From Andrena cerasifolii (Eukaryota > Arthropoda > Insecta > Hymenoptera > Andrenidae): DNA of 64,000 nucleotides. The stretch lies in contig NC_135118.1 in NCBI RefSeq assembly GCF_050908995.1, positions 186,001 through 250,000 of the forward strand, given 5' to 3'. Made by a program: the position numbers and the translations under genes. Of this stretch, positions 14,904 to 30,258 are shown piece by piece; within the stretch, counting starts at the first letter, position 1; every line of letters starts with the position of its first letter. The notes below the pieces were generated by a model. That model saw only the letters and a list, made by a program, of their open reading frames with translations, was not told the origin of the DNA and ran no database searches.

Positions 14904-17900
14904 TTATTGAAAAACAAATATTGAAAAACCTATATCGAAAAACTGATATTGCAAAACCGATATTGAATCCGATATTAGAACCGATATTGAAAAACCGATA
15001 TTGAAAAACCGATATTGAAAAACCGATAATGAAAAACCTATATCGAAAAACTGATATTGCAAAACCGATATTGAAAAACCGATATTGAATCCGATATTAG
15101 AACCGATATTGAAAAACCGATATTGAAAAACAAATATTGAAAAACTGATATCGAAAAAATGATATTGAAAAACCGATATTAGAACCGATATTGAAAAACC
15201 TATATCGAAAAACTGATATTGCAAAACCGATATTGAAAAACCGATATTGAATCCGATATTAGAACTGATATTGAAAAACCGATATTGAAAAACCGATATT
15301 GAAAAACCGATATTGAAAAACCGATATTGAAAAACACATATTGAAAAACAAATATTGAAAAACCTATATCGAAAAACTAATATTGCAAAACCGATATTGA
15401 ATCCGATATTAGAACCGATATTGAAAAACCGATATTGAAAAACCGATATTGAAAAACCGATATTGAAAAACCGATATTGAAAAACCGATATTGAAAAACC
15501 GATATTGAATCCGATATTAGAACCGATATTGAAAAACCGATATTGAAAAACCGATATTGAAAAACCAATATTGAAAAACCTATATCGAAAAACTGATATT
15601 GCAAAACCGATATTGAAAAACCGATATTGATTCCGATATTAGAACCGATATTGAAAAACCAATATTGAAAAACAAATATTGAAAAACTGATATCGAAAAA
15701 CTGATATTGAAAAACCGATATTGAAAAGCCGATATTGAAAAACACTTATTGAAAAACAAATATTGAAAAACCTATATCGAAAAACTGATATTGCAAAACC
15801 GATATTGAATCCGATATTAGAACCGATATTGAAAAACCGATATTGAAAAACCGATATTGAAAAACCGATATTGAAAAACCGATAATGCAAAACCTATATC
15901 GAAAAACTGATATTGCAAAACCGATATTGAAAAACCGATATTAGAACCGATATTGAAAAACCTATATCGAAAAAGTGATATTGCAAAACCGATATTGAAA
16001 AACCGATATTGAATCCGATATTAGAACTGATATTGAAAAACCGATATTGAAAAACCGATATTGAAAAACCGATATTGAAAAACACATATTGAAAAACAAA
16101 TATTGAAAAACCTATATCGAAAAACTAATATTGCAAAACCGATATTGAATCCGATATTAGAACCGATATTGAAAAACCGATATTGATTCCGATATTAGAA
16201 CCGATATTGAAAAACAAATATTGAAAAACTGATATCGAAAAACTGATATTGAAAAACCGATATTGAAAAACCGATATTGAAAAACACATATTGAAAAACA
16301 AATATTGAAAAACCTATATCGAAAAACTGATATTGCAAAACCGATATTGAATCCGATATTAGAACCGATATTGAAAAACCGATATTGAAAAACCGATATT
16401 GAAAAACCGATATTGAAAAACCGATATTGAAAAACCGATATTGAAAAACCTATATCGAAAAACTGATATTGCAAAACCGATATTGAAAAACCGATATTGA
16501 TTCCGATATTAGAACCGATATTGAAAAACCGATATTGAAAAACCGATATTGAAAAACCTATATCGAAAAACTGATATTGCAAAACCGATATTGAAAAACC
16601 GATATTGATTCCGATATTAGAACCGATATTGAAAAACCGATATTGAAAAACCGATATTGAAAAACCTATATCGAAAAACTGATATTGCAAAACCGATATT
16701 GAAAAACCGATATTGATTCCGATATTAGAACCGATTTTGAAAAACAATTATTGAAAAACTGATATCGAAAAACTGATATTGAAAAACCGATATTGAAAAA
16801 CCGATATTGAAAAACCGATATTGAAAAACCTATATCGAAAAACTGATATTGCAAAACCGATATTGCAAAACCGATATTGAATCCGATATTAGAACCGATA
16901 TTGAAAAACCGATATTGAAAAACCTATATCGAAAAACTAATATTGCAAAACCGATATTGAATCCGATATTAGAACCGATATTGAAAAACCGATATTGAAA
17001 AACCGATATTGATTCCGATATCAGAACCGATATTGAAAAACAAATATTGAAAAACTGATATCGAAAAACTGATATTGAAAAACCGATATTGAAAAACCGA
17101 TATTGATTCCGATATCAGAACCGATATTGAAAAACAAATATTGAAAAACTGATATCGAAAAACTGATATTGAAAAACCGATATTGAAAAACCGATATTGA
17201 AAAACACATATTGAAAAACAAATATTGAAAAACCTATATCGAAAAACTGATATTGCAAAACCGATATTGAATCCGATATTAGAACCGATATTGAAAAACC
17301 GATATTGAAAAACCGATATTGAAAAACCGATATTGAAAAACCGATATTGAAAAACCTATAGTGAAAAACCGATATTGAAAAACCTATATCGAAAAACTGA
17401 TATTGCAAAACCGATATTGAAAAACCGATATTGATTCCGATATTAGAACCGATATTGAAAAACCGATATTGAAAAACAAATATTGAAAAACTGATATCGA
17501 AAAACTGATATTGAAAAACCGATATTGAAAAGCCGATATTGAAAAACACTTATTGAAAAACAAATATTGAAAAACCTATATCGAAAAACTGATATTGCAA
17601 AACCGATATTGAATCCGATATTAGAACCGATATTGAAAAACCGATATTGAAAAACCGATAATGAAAAACCTATATCGAAAAACTGATATTGCAAAACCGA
17701 TATTGAAAAACCGATATTGAATCCGATATTAGAACCGATATTGAAAAACCGATATTGAAAAAGAAATATTGAAAAACTGATATCGAAAAAATGATATTGA
17801 AAAACCGATATTAGAACCGATATTGAAAAACCTATATCGACAAACTGATATTGCAAAACCGATATTGAAAAACCGATATTGAATCCGATATTAGAACTGA

Positions 17901-18757
17901 TATTGAAAAACCGATATTGAAAAACCGATATTGAAAAACACATATTGAAAAACAAATATTGAAAAACCTATATCGAAAAACTGATATTGCAAAACCGATA
18001 TTGAATCCGATATTAGAACCGATATTGAAAAACCGATATTGAAAAACCGATATTGAAAAACCGATAATGAAAAACCTATATCGAAAAACTGATATTGCAA
18101 AACCGATATTGAAAAACCGATATTGAAAAACCGATATTGAAAAACCGATATTGAAAAACCTATATCGAAAAACTGATATTGCAAAACCGATATTGAAAAA
18201 CCGATATTGAAAAGCCGATATTGAAAAGCCGATATTGAAAAACACTTATTGAAAAACAAATATTGAAAAACCTATATCGAAAAACTGATATTGCAAAACC
18301 GATATTGAATCCGATATTAGAACCGATATTGAAAAACCGATATTGAAAAACCGATATTGATTCCGATATCAGAACCGATATTGAAAAACAATTATTGAAA
18401 AACTGATATCGAAAAACTGATATTGAAAAACCGATATTGAAAAACCGATATTGAAAAACCGATATTGAAAAACCTATATCGAAAAACTGATATTGCAAAA
18501 CCGATATTGCAAAACCGATATTGAATCCGATATTAGAACCGATATTGAAAAACCGATATTGAAAAACCTATATCGAAAAACTAATATTGCAAAACCGATA
18601 TTGAATCCGATATTAGAACCGATACTGAAAAACCGATATTGAAAAACCGATATTGATTCCGATATCAGAACCGATATTGAAAAACAAATATTGAAAAACT
18701 GATATCGAAAAACTGATATTGAAAAACCGATATTGAAAAACCGATATTGAAAAACAC

Positions 18758-19399
18758 ATATTGAAAAACAAATATTGAAAAACCTATATCGAAAAACTGA
18801 TATTGCAAAACCGATATTGAATCCGATATTAGAACCGATATTGAAAAACCGATATTGAAAAACCGATATTGAAAAACCGATATTGAAAAACCGATATTGA
18901 AAAACCGATATTGAAAAACCGATATTGAAAAACCTATATCGAAAAACTGATATTGCAAAACCGATATTGAAAAACCGATATTGATTCCGATATTAGAACC
19001 GATATTGAAAAACCGATATTGAAAAACAAATATTGAAAAACTGATATCGAAAAACTGATATTGAAAAACCGATATTGAAAAGCCGATATTGAAAAACACT
19101 TATTGAAAAACAAATATTGAAAAACCTATATCGAAAAACTGATATTGCAAAACCGATATTGAATCCGATATTAGAACCGATATTGAAAAACCGATATTGA
19201 AAAACCGATATTGAAAAACCAATATTGAAAAACCTATATCGAAAAACTGATATTGCAAAACCGATATTGAAAAACCGATATTGATTCCGATATTAGAACC
19301 GATATTGAAAAACCAATATTGAAAAACAAATATTGAAAAACTGATATCGAAAAACTGATATTGAAAAACCGATATTGAAAAGACGATATTGAAAAACAC
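18758..19399. repeat. 642-bp direct tandem duplication, copy 1
   Basis: This 642-bp segment is followed immediately by a near-identical copy. The private variant aaaagacgatattg, at 19,381 here and 20,023 in the next copy, occurs only in this pair. Internal cacttattg spacings are 342 and 300 bp in both. This is one of the clearest recent duplications in the window. Confidence 0.88.
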
Positions 19400-20041
19400 T
19401 TATTGAAAAACAAATATTGAAAAACCTATATCGAAAAACTGATATTGCAAAACCGATATTGAATCCGATATTAGAACCGATATTGAAAAACCGATATTGA
19501 AAAACCGATATTGAAAAACCGATATTGAAAAACCGATATTGAAAAACCGATATTGAAAAACCGATATTGAAAAACCTATATCGAAAAACTGATATTGCAA
19601 AACCGATATTGAAAAACCGATATTGATTCCGATATTAGAACCGATATTGAAAAACCGATATTGAAAAACAAATATTGAAAAACTGATATCGAAAAACTGA
19701 TATTGAAAAACCGATATTGAAAAGCCGATATTGAAAAACACTTATTGAAAAACAAATATTGAAAAACCTATATCGAAAAACTGATATTGCAAAACCGATA
19801 TTGAATCCGATATTAGAACCGATATTGAAAAACCGATATTGAAAAACCGATATTGAAAAACCAATATTGAAAAACCTATATCGAAAAACTGATATTGCAA
19901 AACCGATATTGAAAAACCGATATTGATTCCGATATTAGAACCGATATTGAAAAACCAATATTGAAAAACAAATATTGAAAAACTGATATCGAAAAACTGA
20001 TATTGAAAAACCGATATTGAAAAGACGATATTGAAAAACAC
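19400..20041. repeat. 642-bp direct tandem duplication, copy 2
   Basis: Second copy, head-to-tail with the first. After 20,042 the order of variants changes to the gataatg-bearing block, so the duplication is limited to two copies. Confidence 0.88.
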
Positions 20042-21000
20042 TTATTGAAAAACAAATATTGAAAAACCTATATCGAAAAACTGATATTGCAAAACCGATA
20101 TTGAATCCGATATTAGAACCGATATTGAAAAACCGATATTGAAAAACCGATATTGAAAAACCGATAATGAAAAACCTATATCGAAAAACTGATATTGCAA
20201 AACCGATATTGAAAAACCGATATTGAATCCGATATTAGAACCGATATTGAAAAACCGATATTGAAAAACAAATATTGAAAAACTGATATCGAAAAAATGA
20301 TATTGAAAAACCGATATTAGAACCGATATTGAAAAACCTATATCGAAAAACTGATATTGCAAAACCGATATTGAAAAACCGATATTGAATCCGATATTAG
20401 AACTGATATTGAAAAACCGATATTGAAAAACCGATATTGAAAAACACATATTGAAAAACAAATATTGAAAAACCTATATCGAAAAACTAATATTGCAAAA
20501 CCGATATTGAATCCGATATTAGAACCGATATTGAAAAACCGATATTGAAAAACCGATATTGAAAAACCGATATTGAAAAACCGATATTGAATCCGATATT
20601 AGAACCGATATTGAAAAACCGATATTGAAAAACCGATATTGAAAAACCGATATTGAAAAACCGATATTGAAAAACCGATATTGAAAAACCGATATTGAAA
20701 AACCGATATTGAAAAACCGATATTGAATCCGATATTAGAACCGATATTGAAAAACCGATATTGAAAAACCGATATTGAAAAACCAATATTGAAAAACCTA
20801 TATCGAAAAACTGATATTGCAAAACCGATATTGAAAAACCGATATTGATTCCGATATTAGAACCGATATTGAAAAACCAATATTGAAAAACAAATATTGA
20901 AAAACTGATATCGAAAAACTGATATTGAAAAACCGATATTGAAAAGCCGATATTGAAAAACACTTATTGAAAAACAAATATTGAAAAACCTATATCGAAA

Positions 21001-22424
21001 AACTAATATTGCAAAACCGATATTGAATCCGATATTAGAACCGATATTGAAAAACCGATATTGAAAAACCGATATTGATTCCGATATTAGAACCGATATT
21101 GAAAAACAAATATTGAAAAACTGATATCGAAAAACTGATATTGAAAAACCGATATTGAAAAACCGATATTGAAAAACACATATTGAAAAACAAATATTGA
21201 AAAACCTATATCGAAAAACTGATATTGCAAAACCGATATTGAATCCGATATTAGAACCGATATTGAAAAACCGATATTGAAAAACCGATATTGAAAAAAC
21301 GATATTGAAAAACCGATATTGAAAAACCGATATTGAAAAACCGATATTGAAAAACTGATATCGAAAAACTGATATTGAAAAACCGATATTGAAAAGCCGA
21401 TATTGAAAAACACTTATTGAAAAACAAATATTGAAAAACCTATATCGAAAAACTGATATTGCAAAACCGATATTGAATCCGATATTAGAACCGATATTGA
21501 AAAACCGATATTGAAAAACCGATATTGAAAAACCGATATTGAAAAACCGATAATGAAAAACCTATATCGAAAAACTGATATTGCAAAACCGATATTGAAA
21601 AACCGATATTGAATCCGATATTAGAACCGATATTGAAAAACCGATATTGAAAAACAAATATTGAAAAACTGATATCGAAAAAATGATATTGAAAAACCGA
21701 TATTAGAACCGATATTGAAAAACCTATATCGAAAAAGTGATATTGCAAAACCGATATTGAAAAACCGATATTGAATCCGATATTAGAACTGATATTGAAA
21801 AACCGATATTGAAAAACCGATATTGAAAAACCGATATTGAAAAACACATATTGAAAAACAAATATTGAAAAACCTATATCGAAAAACTAATATTGCAAAA
21901 CCGATATTGAATCCGATATTAGAACCGATATTGAAAAACCGATATTGAAAAACCGATATTGAAAAACCGATATTGAATCCGATATTAGAACCGATATTGA
22001 AAAACCGATATTGAAAAACCGATATTGAAAAACAAATATTGAAAAACCTATATCGAAAAACTAATATTGCAAAACCGATATTGAATCCGATATTAGAACC
22101 GATATTGAAAAACCGATATTGAAAAACCGATATTGATTCCGATATTAGAACCGATATTGAAAAACAAATATTGAAAAACTGATATCGAAAAACTGATATT
22201 GAAAAACCGATATTGAAAAACCGATATTGAAAAACACATATTGAAAAACAAATATTGAAAAACCTATATCGAAAAACTGATATTGCAAAACCGATATTGA
22301 ATCCGATATTAGAACCGATATTGAAAAACCGATATTGAAAAACCGATATTGAAAAACCGATATTGAAAAACCGATATTGAAAAACCGATATTGAAAAACC
22401 TATATCGAAAAACTGATATTGCAA
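21001..22424. repeat. Segmental duplicate D1, copy 2
   Basis: This is the central copy. It matches 391-1790 at offset 20,610 and the segment from 28,161 at offset 7,160. The right end is 24 bp longer than copy 1, a length that equals two 12-bp units. Confidence 0.82.
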
Positions 22425-23867
22425 AACCGATATTGAAAAACCGATATTGATTCCGATATTAGAACCGATATTGAAAAACCGATATTGAAAAACAATTATT
22501 GAAAAACTGATATCGAAAAACTGATATTGAAAAACCGATATTGAAAAACCGATATTGAAAAACCGATATTGAAAAACCTATATCGAAAAACTGATATTGC
22601 AAAACCGATATTGCAAAACCGATATTGAATCCGATATTAGAACCGATATTGAAAAACCGATATTGAAAAACCTATATCGAAAAACTAATATTGCAAAACC
22701 GATATTGAATCCGATATTAGAACCGATATTGAAAAACCGATATTGAAAAACCGATATTGAAAAACCGATATTGAAAAACCGATATTGAAAAACCGATATT
22801 GAAAAACCGATATTGAATCCGATATTAGAACCGATATTGAAAAACCGATATTGAAAAACCGATATTGAAAAACCGATATTGAAAAACCGATATTGAAAAA
22901 CCTATATCGAAAAACTGATATTGCAAAACCGATATTGAAAAACCGATATTGATTCCGATATTAGAACCGATATTGAAAAACCGATATTGAAAAACAAATA
23001 TTGAAAAACTGATATCGAAAAACTGATATTGAAAAACCGATATTGAAAAGCCGATATTGAAAAACACTTATTGAAAAACAAATATTGAAAAACCTATATC
23101 GAAAAACTGATATTGCAAAACCGATATTGAATCCGATATTAGAACCGATATTGAAAAACCGATATTGAAAAACCGATATTGAAAAACCGATAATGAAAAA
23201 CCTATATCGAAAAACTGATATTGCAAAACCGATATTGAAAAACCGATATTGAATCCGATATTAGAACCGATATTGAAAAACCGATATTGAATCCGATATT
23301 AGAACCGATATTGAAAAACCGATATTGAAAAAGAAATATTGAAAAACTGATATCGAAAAAATGATATTGAAAAACCGATATTAGAACCGATATTGAAAAA
23401 CCTATATCGAAAAACTGATATTGCAAAACCGATATTGAAAAACCGATATTGAAAAACCGATATTGAAAAACCGATATTGAAAAACACATATTGAAAAACA
23501 AATATTGAAAAACCTATATCGAAAAACTAATATTGCAAAACCGATATTGAATCCGATATTAGAACCGATATTGAAAAACCGATATTGAAAAACCGATATT
23601 GAAAAACAGATATTGAAAAACCGATATTGAATCCGATATTAGAACCGATATTGAAAAACCGATATTGAAAAACCGATATTGAAAAACCAATATTGAAAAA
23701 CCTATATCGAAAAACTGATATTGCAAAACCGATATTGAAAAACCGATATTGATTCCGATATTAGAACCGATATTGAAAAACCAATATTGAAAAACAAATA
23801 TTGAAAAACTGATATCGAAAAACTGATATTGAAAAACCGATATTGAAAAGCCGATATTGAAAAACAC

Positions 23868-25683
23868 TTATTGAAAAACAAATATTGAAAAACCTATATC
23901 GAAAAACTGATATTGCAAAACCGATATTGAATCCGATATTAGAACCGATATTGAAAAACCGATATTGAAAAACCGATATTGAAAAACCGATAATGAAAAA
24001 CCTATATAGAAAAACTGATATTGCAAAACCGATATTGAAAAACCGATATTGAATCCGATATTAGAACCGATATTGAAAAACCGATATTGAAAAACAAATA
24101 TTGAAAAACTGATATCGAAAAAATGATATTGAAAAACCGATATTAGAACCGATATTGAAAAACCTATATCGAAAAACTGATATTGCAAAACCGATATTGA
24201 AAAACCGATATTGAATCCGATATTAGAACTGATATTGAAAAACCGATATTGAAAAACCGATATTGAAAAACCGATATTGAAAAACACATATTGAAAAACA
24301 AATATTGAAAAACCTATATCGAAAAACTAATATTGCAAAACCGATATTGAATCCGATATTAGAACCGATATTGAAAAACCGATATTGAAAAACCGATATT
24401 GAAAAACCGATATTGAAAAACCGATATTGAATCCGATATTAGAACCGATATTGAAAAACCGATATTGAAAAACCGATATTGAAAAACCGATATTGAAAAA
24501 CCGATATTGAAAAACCGATATTGAAAAACCGATATTGAAAAACCGATATTGAAAAACCGATATTGAAAAACCGATATTGAAAAACCGATATTGAATCCGA
24601 TATTAGAACCGATATTGAAAAACCGATATTGAAAAACCGATATTGAAAAACCGATATTGAAAAACCTATATCGAAAAACTGATATTGCAAAACCGATATT
24701 GAAAAACCGATATTGATTCCGATATTAGAACCGATATTGAAAAACCGATATTGAATCCGATATTAGAACCGATATTGAAAAACCGATATTGAAAAAGAAA
24801 TATTGAAAAACTGATATCGAAAAAATGATATTGAAAAACCGATATTAGAACCGATATTGAAAAACCTATATCGAAAAACTGATATTGCAAAACCGATATT
24901 GAAAAACCGATATTGAATCCGATATTAGAACTGATATTGAAAAACCGATATTGAAAAACCGATATTGAAAAACACATATTGAAAAACAAATATTGAAAAA
25001 CCTATATCGAAAAACTAATATTGCAAAACCGATATTGAATCCGATATTAGAACCGATATTGAAAAACCGATATTGAAAAACCGATATTGAAAAACCGATA
25101 TTGAAAAACCGATATTGAAAAACCGATATTGAATCCGATATTAGAACCGATATTGAAAAACCGATATTGAAAAACCGATATTGAAAAACCGATATTGAAA
25201 AACCTATATCGAAAAACTGATATTGCAAAACCGATATTGAAAAACCGATATTGATTCCGATATTAGAACCGATATTGAAAAACCAATATTGAAAAACAAA
25301 TATTGAAAAACTGATATCGAAAAACTGATATTGAAAAACCGATATTGAAAAGCCGATATTGAAAAACACTTATTGAAAAACAAATATTGAAAAACCTATA
25401 TCGAAAAACTGATATTGCAAAACCGATATTGAATCCGATATTAGAACCGATATTGAAAAACCGATATTGAAAAACCGATATTGAAAAACCGATATTGAAA
25501 AACCGATATTGAAAAACCTATATCGAAAAACTGATATTGCAAAACCGATATTGAAAAACCGATATTGATTCCGATATTAGAACCGATATTGAAAAACCGA
25601 TATTGAAAAACAAATATTGAAAAACTGATATCGAAAAACTGATATTGAAAAACCGATATTGAAAAGCCGATATTGAAAAACAC
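23868..25683. repeat. Segmental duplicate D2, copy 2
   Basis: Partner of 3394-5209. It carries a private change, tatataga instead of tatatcga near 24,005. It lacks the ttgcacaacc variant present at 4,211, so that variant arose after these two copies separated or was lost here. Confidence 0.78.
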
Positions 25684-28160
25684 TTATTGAAAAACAAATA
25701 TTGAAAAACCTATATCGAAAAACTGATATTGCAAAACCGATATTGAATCCGATATTAGAACCGATATTGAAAAACCGATATTGAAAAAGAAATATTGAAA
25801 AACTGATATCGAAAAAATGATATTGAAAAACCGATATTAGAACCGATATTGAAAAACCTATATCGAAAAACTGATATTGCAAAACCGATATTGAAAAACC
25901 GATATTGAATCCGATATTAGAACTGATATTGAAAAACCGATATTGAAAAACCGATATTGAAAAACCGATATTGAAAAACACATATTGAAAAACAAATATT
26001 GAAAAACCTATATCGAAAAACTAATATTGCAAAACCGATATTGAATCCGATATTAGAACCGATATTGAAAAACCGATATTGAAAAACCGATATTGAAAAA
26101 CCGATATTGAATCCGATATTAGAACCGATATTGAAAAACCGATATTGAAAAACCGATATTGAAAAACCAATATTGAAAAACCTATATCGAAAAACTGATA
26201 TTGCAAAACCGATATTGAAAAACCGATATTGATTCCGATATTAGAACCGATATTGAAAAACCAATATTGAAAAACAAATATTGAAAAACTGATATCGAAA
26301 AACTGATATTGAAAAACCGATATTGAAAAGCCGATATTGAAAAACACTTATTGAAAAACAAATATTGAAAAACCTATATCGAAAAACTGATATTGCAAAA
26401 CCGATATTGAATCCGATATTAGAACCGATATTGAAAAACCGATATTGAAAAACCGATATTGAAAAACCGATATTGAAAAACCGATAATGAAAAACCTATA
26501 TCGAAAAACTGATATTGCCAAACCGATATTGAAAAACCGATATTGAATCCGATATTAGAACCGATATTGAAAAACCGATATTGAAAAACAAATATTGAAA
26601 AACTGATATCGAAAAAATGATATTGAAAAACCGATATTAGAACCGATATTGAAAAACCTATATCGAAAAAGTGATATTGCAAAACCGATATTGAAAAACC
26701 GATATTGAATCCGATATTAGAACTGATATTGAAAAACCGATATTGAAAAACCGATATTGAAAAACCGATATTGAAAAACACATATTGAAAAACAAATATT
26801 GAAAAACCTATATCGAAAAACTAATATTGCAAAACCGATATTGAATCCGATATTAGAACCGATATTGAAAAACCGATATTGAAAAACCGATATTGAAAAA
26901 CCGATATTGAATCCGATATTAGAACCGATATTGAAAAACCGATATTGAAAAACCGATATTGAAAAACAAATATTGAAAAACCTATATCGAAAAACTAATA
27001 TTGCAAAACCGATATTGAATCCGATATTAGAACCGATATTGAAAAACCGATATTGAAAAACCGATATTGATTCCGATATTAGAACCGATATTGAAAAACA
27101 AATATTGAAAAACTGATATCGAAAAACTGATATTGAAAAACCGATATCGAAAAACCGATATTGAAAAACACATATTGAAAAACAAATATTGAAAAACCTA
27201 TATCGAAAAACTGATATTGCAAAACCGATATTGAATCCGATATTAGAACCGATATTGAAAAACCGATATTGAAAAACCGATATTGAAAAACCGATATTGA
27301 AAAACCGATATTGAAAAACCGATATTGAAAAACCTATATCGAAAAACTGATATTGCAAAACCGATATTGAAAAACCGATATTGATTCCGATATTAGAACC
27401 GATATTGAAAAACCGATATTGAAAAACCGATATTGAAAAACCTATATCGAAAAACTGATATTGCAAAACCGATATTGAAAAACCGATATTGATTCCGATA
27501 TTAGAACCGATATTGAAAAACAATTATTGAAAAACTGATATCGAAAAACTGATATTGAAAAACCGATATTGAAAAACCGATATTGAAAAACCGATATTGA
27601 AAAACCTATATCGAAAAACTGATATTGCAAAACCGATATTGCAAAACCGATATTGAATCCGATATTAGAACCGATATTGAAAAACCGATATTGAAAAACC
27701 GATATTGAAAAACCAATATTGAAAAACCTATATCGAAAAACTGATATTGCAAAACCGATATTGAAAAACCGATATTGATTCCGATATTAGAACCGATATT
27801 GAAAAACCGATATTGAAAAACCGATATTGAAAAACCGATATTGAAAAACCGATATTGAAAAACCGATATTGAAAAACCGATATTGAATCCGATATTAGAA
27901 CCGATATTGAAAAACCGATATTGAAAAACCGATATTGAAAAACCAATATTGAAAAACCTATATCGAAAAACTGATATTGCAAAACCGATATTGAAAAACC
28001 GATATTGATTCCGATATTAGAACCGATATTGAAAAACCAATATTGAAAAACAAATATTGAAAAACTGATATCGAAAAACTGATATTGAAAAACCGATATT
28101 GAAAAGCCGATATTGAAAAACACTTATTGAAAAACAAATATTGAAAAACCTATATCGAAA

Positions 28161-30258
28161 AACTAATATTGCAAAACCGATATTGAATCCGATATTAGAA
28201 CCGATATTGAAAAACCGATATTGAAAAACCGATATTGATTCCGATATTAGAACCGATATTGAAAAACAAATATTGAAAAACTGATATCGAAAAACTGATA
28301 TTGAAAAACCGATATTGAAAAACCGATATTGAAAAACACATATTGAAAAACAAATATTGAAAAACCTATATCGAAAAACTGATATTGCAAAACCGATATT
28401 GAATCCGATATTAGAACCGATATTGAAAAACCGATATTGAAAAACCGATATTGAAAAAACGATATTGAAAAACCGATATTGAAAAACCGATATTGAAAAA
28501 CCGATATTGAAAAACTGATATCGAAAAACTGATATTGAAAAACCGATATTGAAAAGCCGATATTGAAAAACACTTATTGAAAAACAAATATTGAAAAACC
28601 TATATCGAAAAACTGATATTGCAAAACCGATATTGAATCCGATATTAGAACCGATATTGAAAAACCGATATTGAAAAACCGATATTGAAAAACCGATATT
28701 GAAAAACCGATAATGAAAAACCTATATCGAAAAACTGATATTGCAAAACCGATATTGAAAAACCGATATTGAATCCGATATTAGAACCGATATTGAAAAA
28801 CCGATATTGAAAAACAAATATTGAAAAACTGATATCGAAAAAATGATATTGAAAAACCGATATTAGAACCGATATTGAAAAACCTATATCGAAAAAGTGA
28901 TATTGCAAAACCGATATTGAAAAACCGATATTGAATCCGATATTAGAACTGATATTGAAAAACCGATATTGAAAAACCGATATTGAAAAACCGATATTGA
29001 AAAACCGATATTGAAAAACACATATTGAAAAACAAATATTGAAAAACCTATATCGAAAAACTAATATTGCAAAACCGATATTGAATCCGATATTAGAACC
29101 GATATTGAAAAACCGATATTGAAAAACCGATATTGAAAAACCGATATTGAATCCGATATTAGAACCGATATTGAAAAACCGATATTGAAAAACAAATATT
29201 GAAAAACCTATATCGAAAAACTAATATTGCAAAACCGATATTGAATCCGATATTAGAACCGATATTGAAAAACCGATATTGAAAAACCGATATTGATTCC
29301 GATATTAGAACCGATATTGAAAAACAAATATTGAAAAACTGATATCGAAAAACTGATATTGAAAAACCGATATTGAAAAACCGATATTGAAAAACCGATA
29401 ATGAAAAACCTATATCGAAAAACTGATATTGCAAAACCGATATTGAATCCGATATTAGAACCGATATTGAAAAACCGATATTGAAAAACAAATATTGAAA
29501 AACTGATATCGAAAAAATGATATTGAAAAACCGATATTAGAACCGATATTGAAAAACCTATATCGAAAAAGTGATATTGCAAAACCGATATTGAAAAACC
29601 GATATTGAATCCGATATTAGAACTGATATTGAAAAACCGATATTGAAAAACCGATATTGAAAAACCGATATTGAAAAACACATATTGAAAAACAAATATT
29701 GAAAAACCTATATCGAAAAACTAATATTGCAAAACCGATATTGAATCCGATATTAGAACCGATATTGAAAAACCGATATTGAAAAACCGATATTGAAAAA
29801 CCGATATTGAATCCGATATTAGAACCGATATTGAAAAACCGATATTGAAAAACCGATATTGAAAAACAAATATTGAAAAACCTATATCGAAAAACTAATA
29901 TTGCAAAACCGATATTGAATCCGATATTAGAACCGATATTGAAAAACCGATATTGAAAAACCGATATTGATTCCGATATTAGAACCGATATTGAAAAACA
30001 AATATTGAAAAACTGATATCGAAAAACTGATATTGAAAAACCGATATTGAAAAACCGATATTGAAAAACACATATTGAAAAACAAATATTGAAAAACCTA
30101 TATCGAAAAACTGATATTGCAAAACCGATATTGAATCCGATATTAGAACCGATATTGAAAAACCGATATTGAAAAACCGATATTGAAAAACCGATATTGA
30201 AAAACCGATATTGAAAAACCGATATTGAAAAACCTATATCGAAAAACTGATATTGCAA
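28161..30258. repeat. Segmental duplicate D1, copy 3, with internal 674-bp expansion
   Basis: The left part matches the 21-kb copy at offset 7,160 and the right part at offset 7,834. The 674-bp difference is explained by an internal tandem duplication: the rare aaaaagtga junction occurs at both 28,897 and 29,571. Confidence 0.78.
28775..30120. repeat. 674-bp internal tandem duplication
   Basis: Landmarks repeat at 674 bp: caaatattg at 28,815 and 29,489, and the gtga variant at 28,897 and 29,571. Farther right the offset becomes 660 bp, one 14-bp unit less, seen at the ctaatattgc stretches of 29,041 and 29,701. The outer limits are approximate. Confidence 0.75.
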
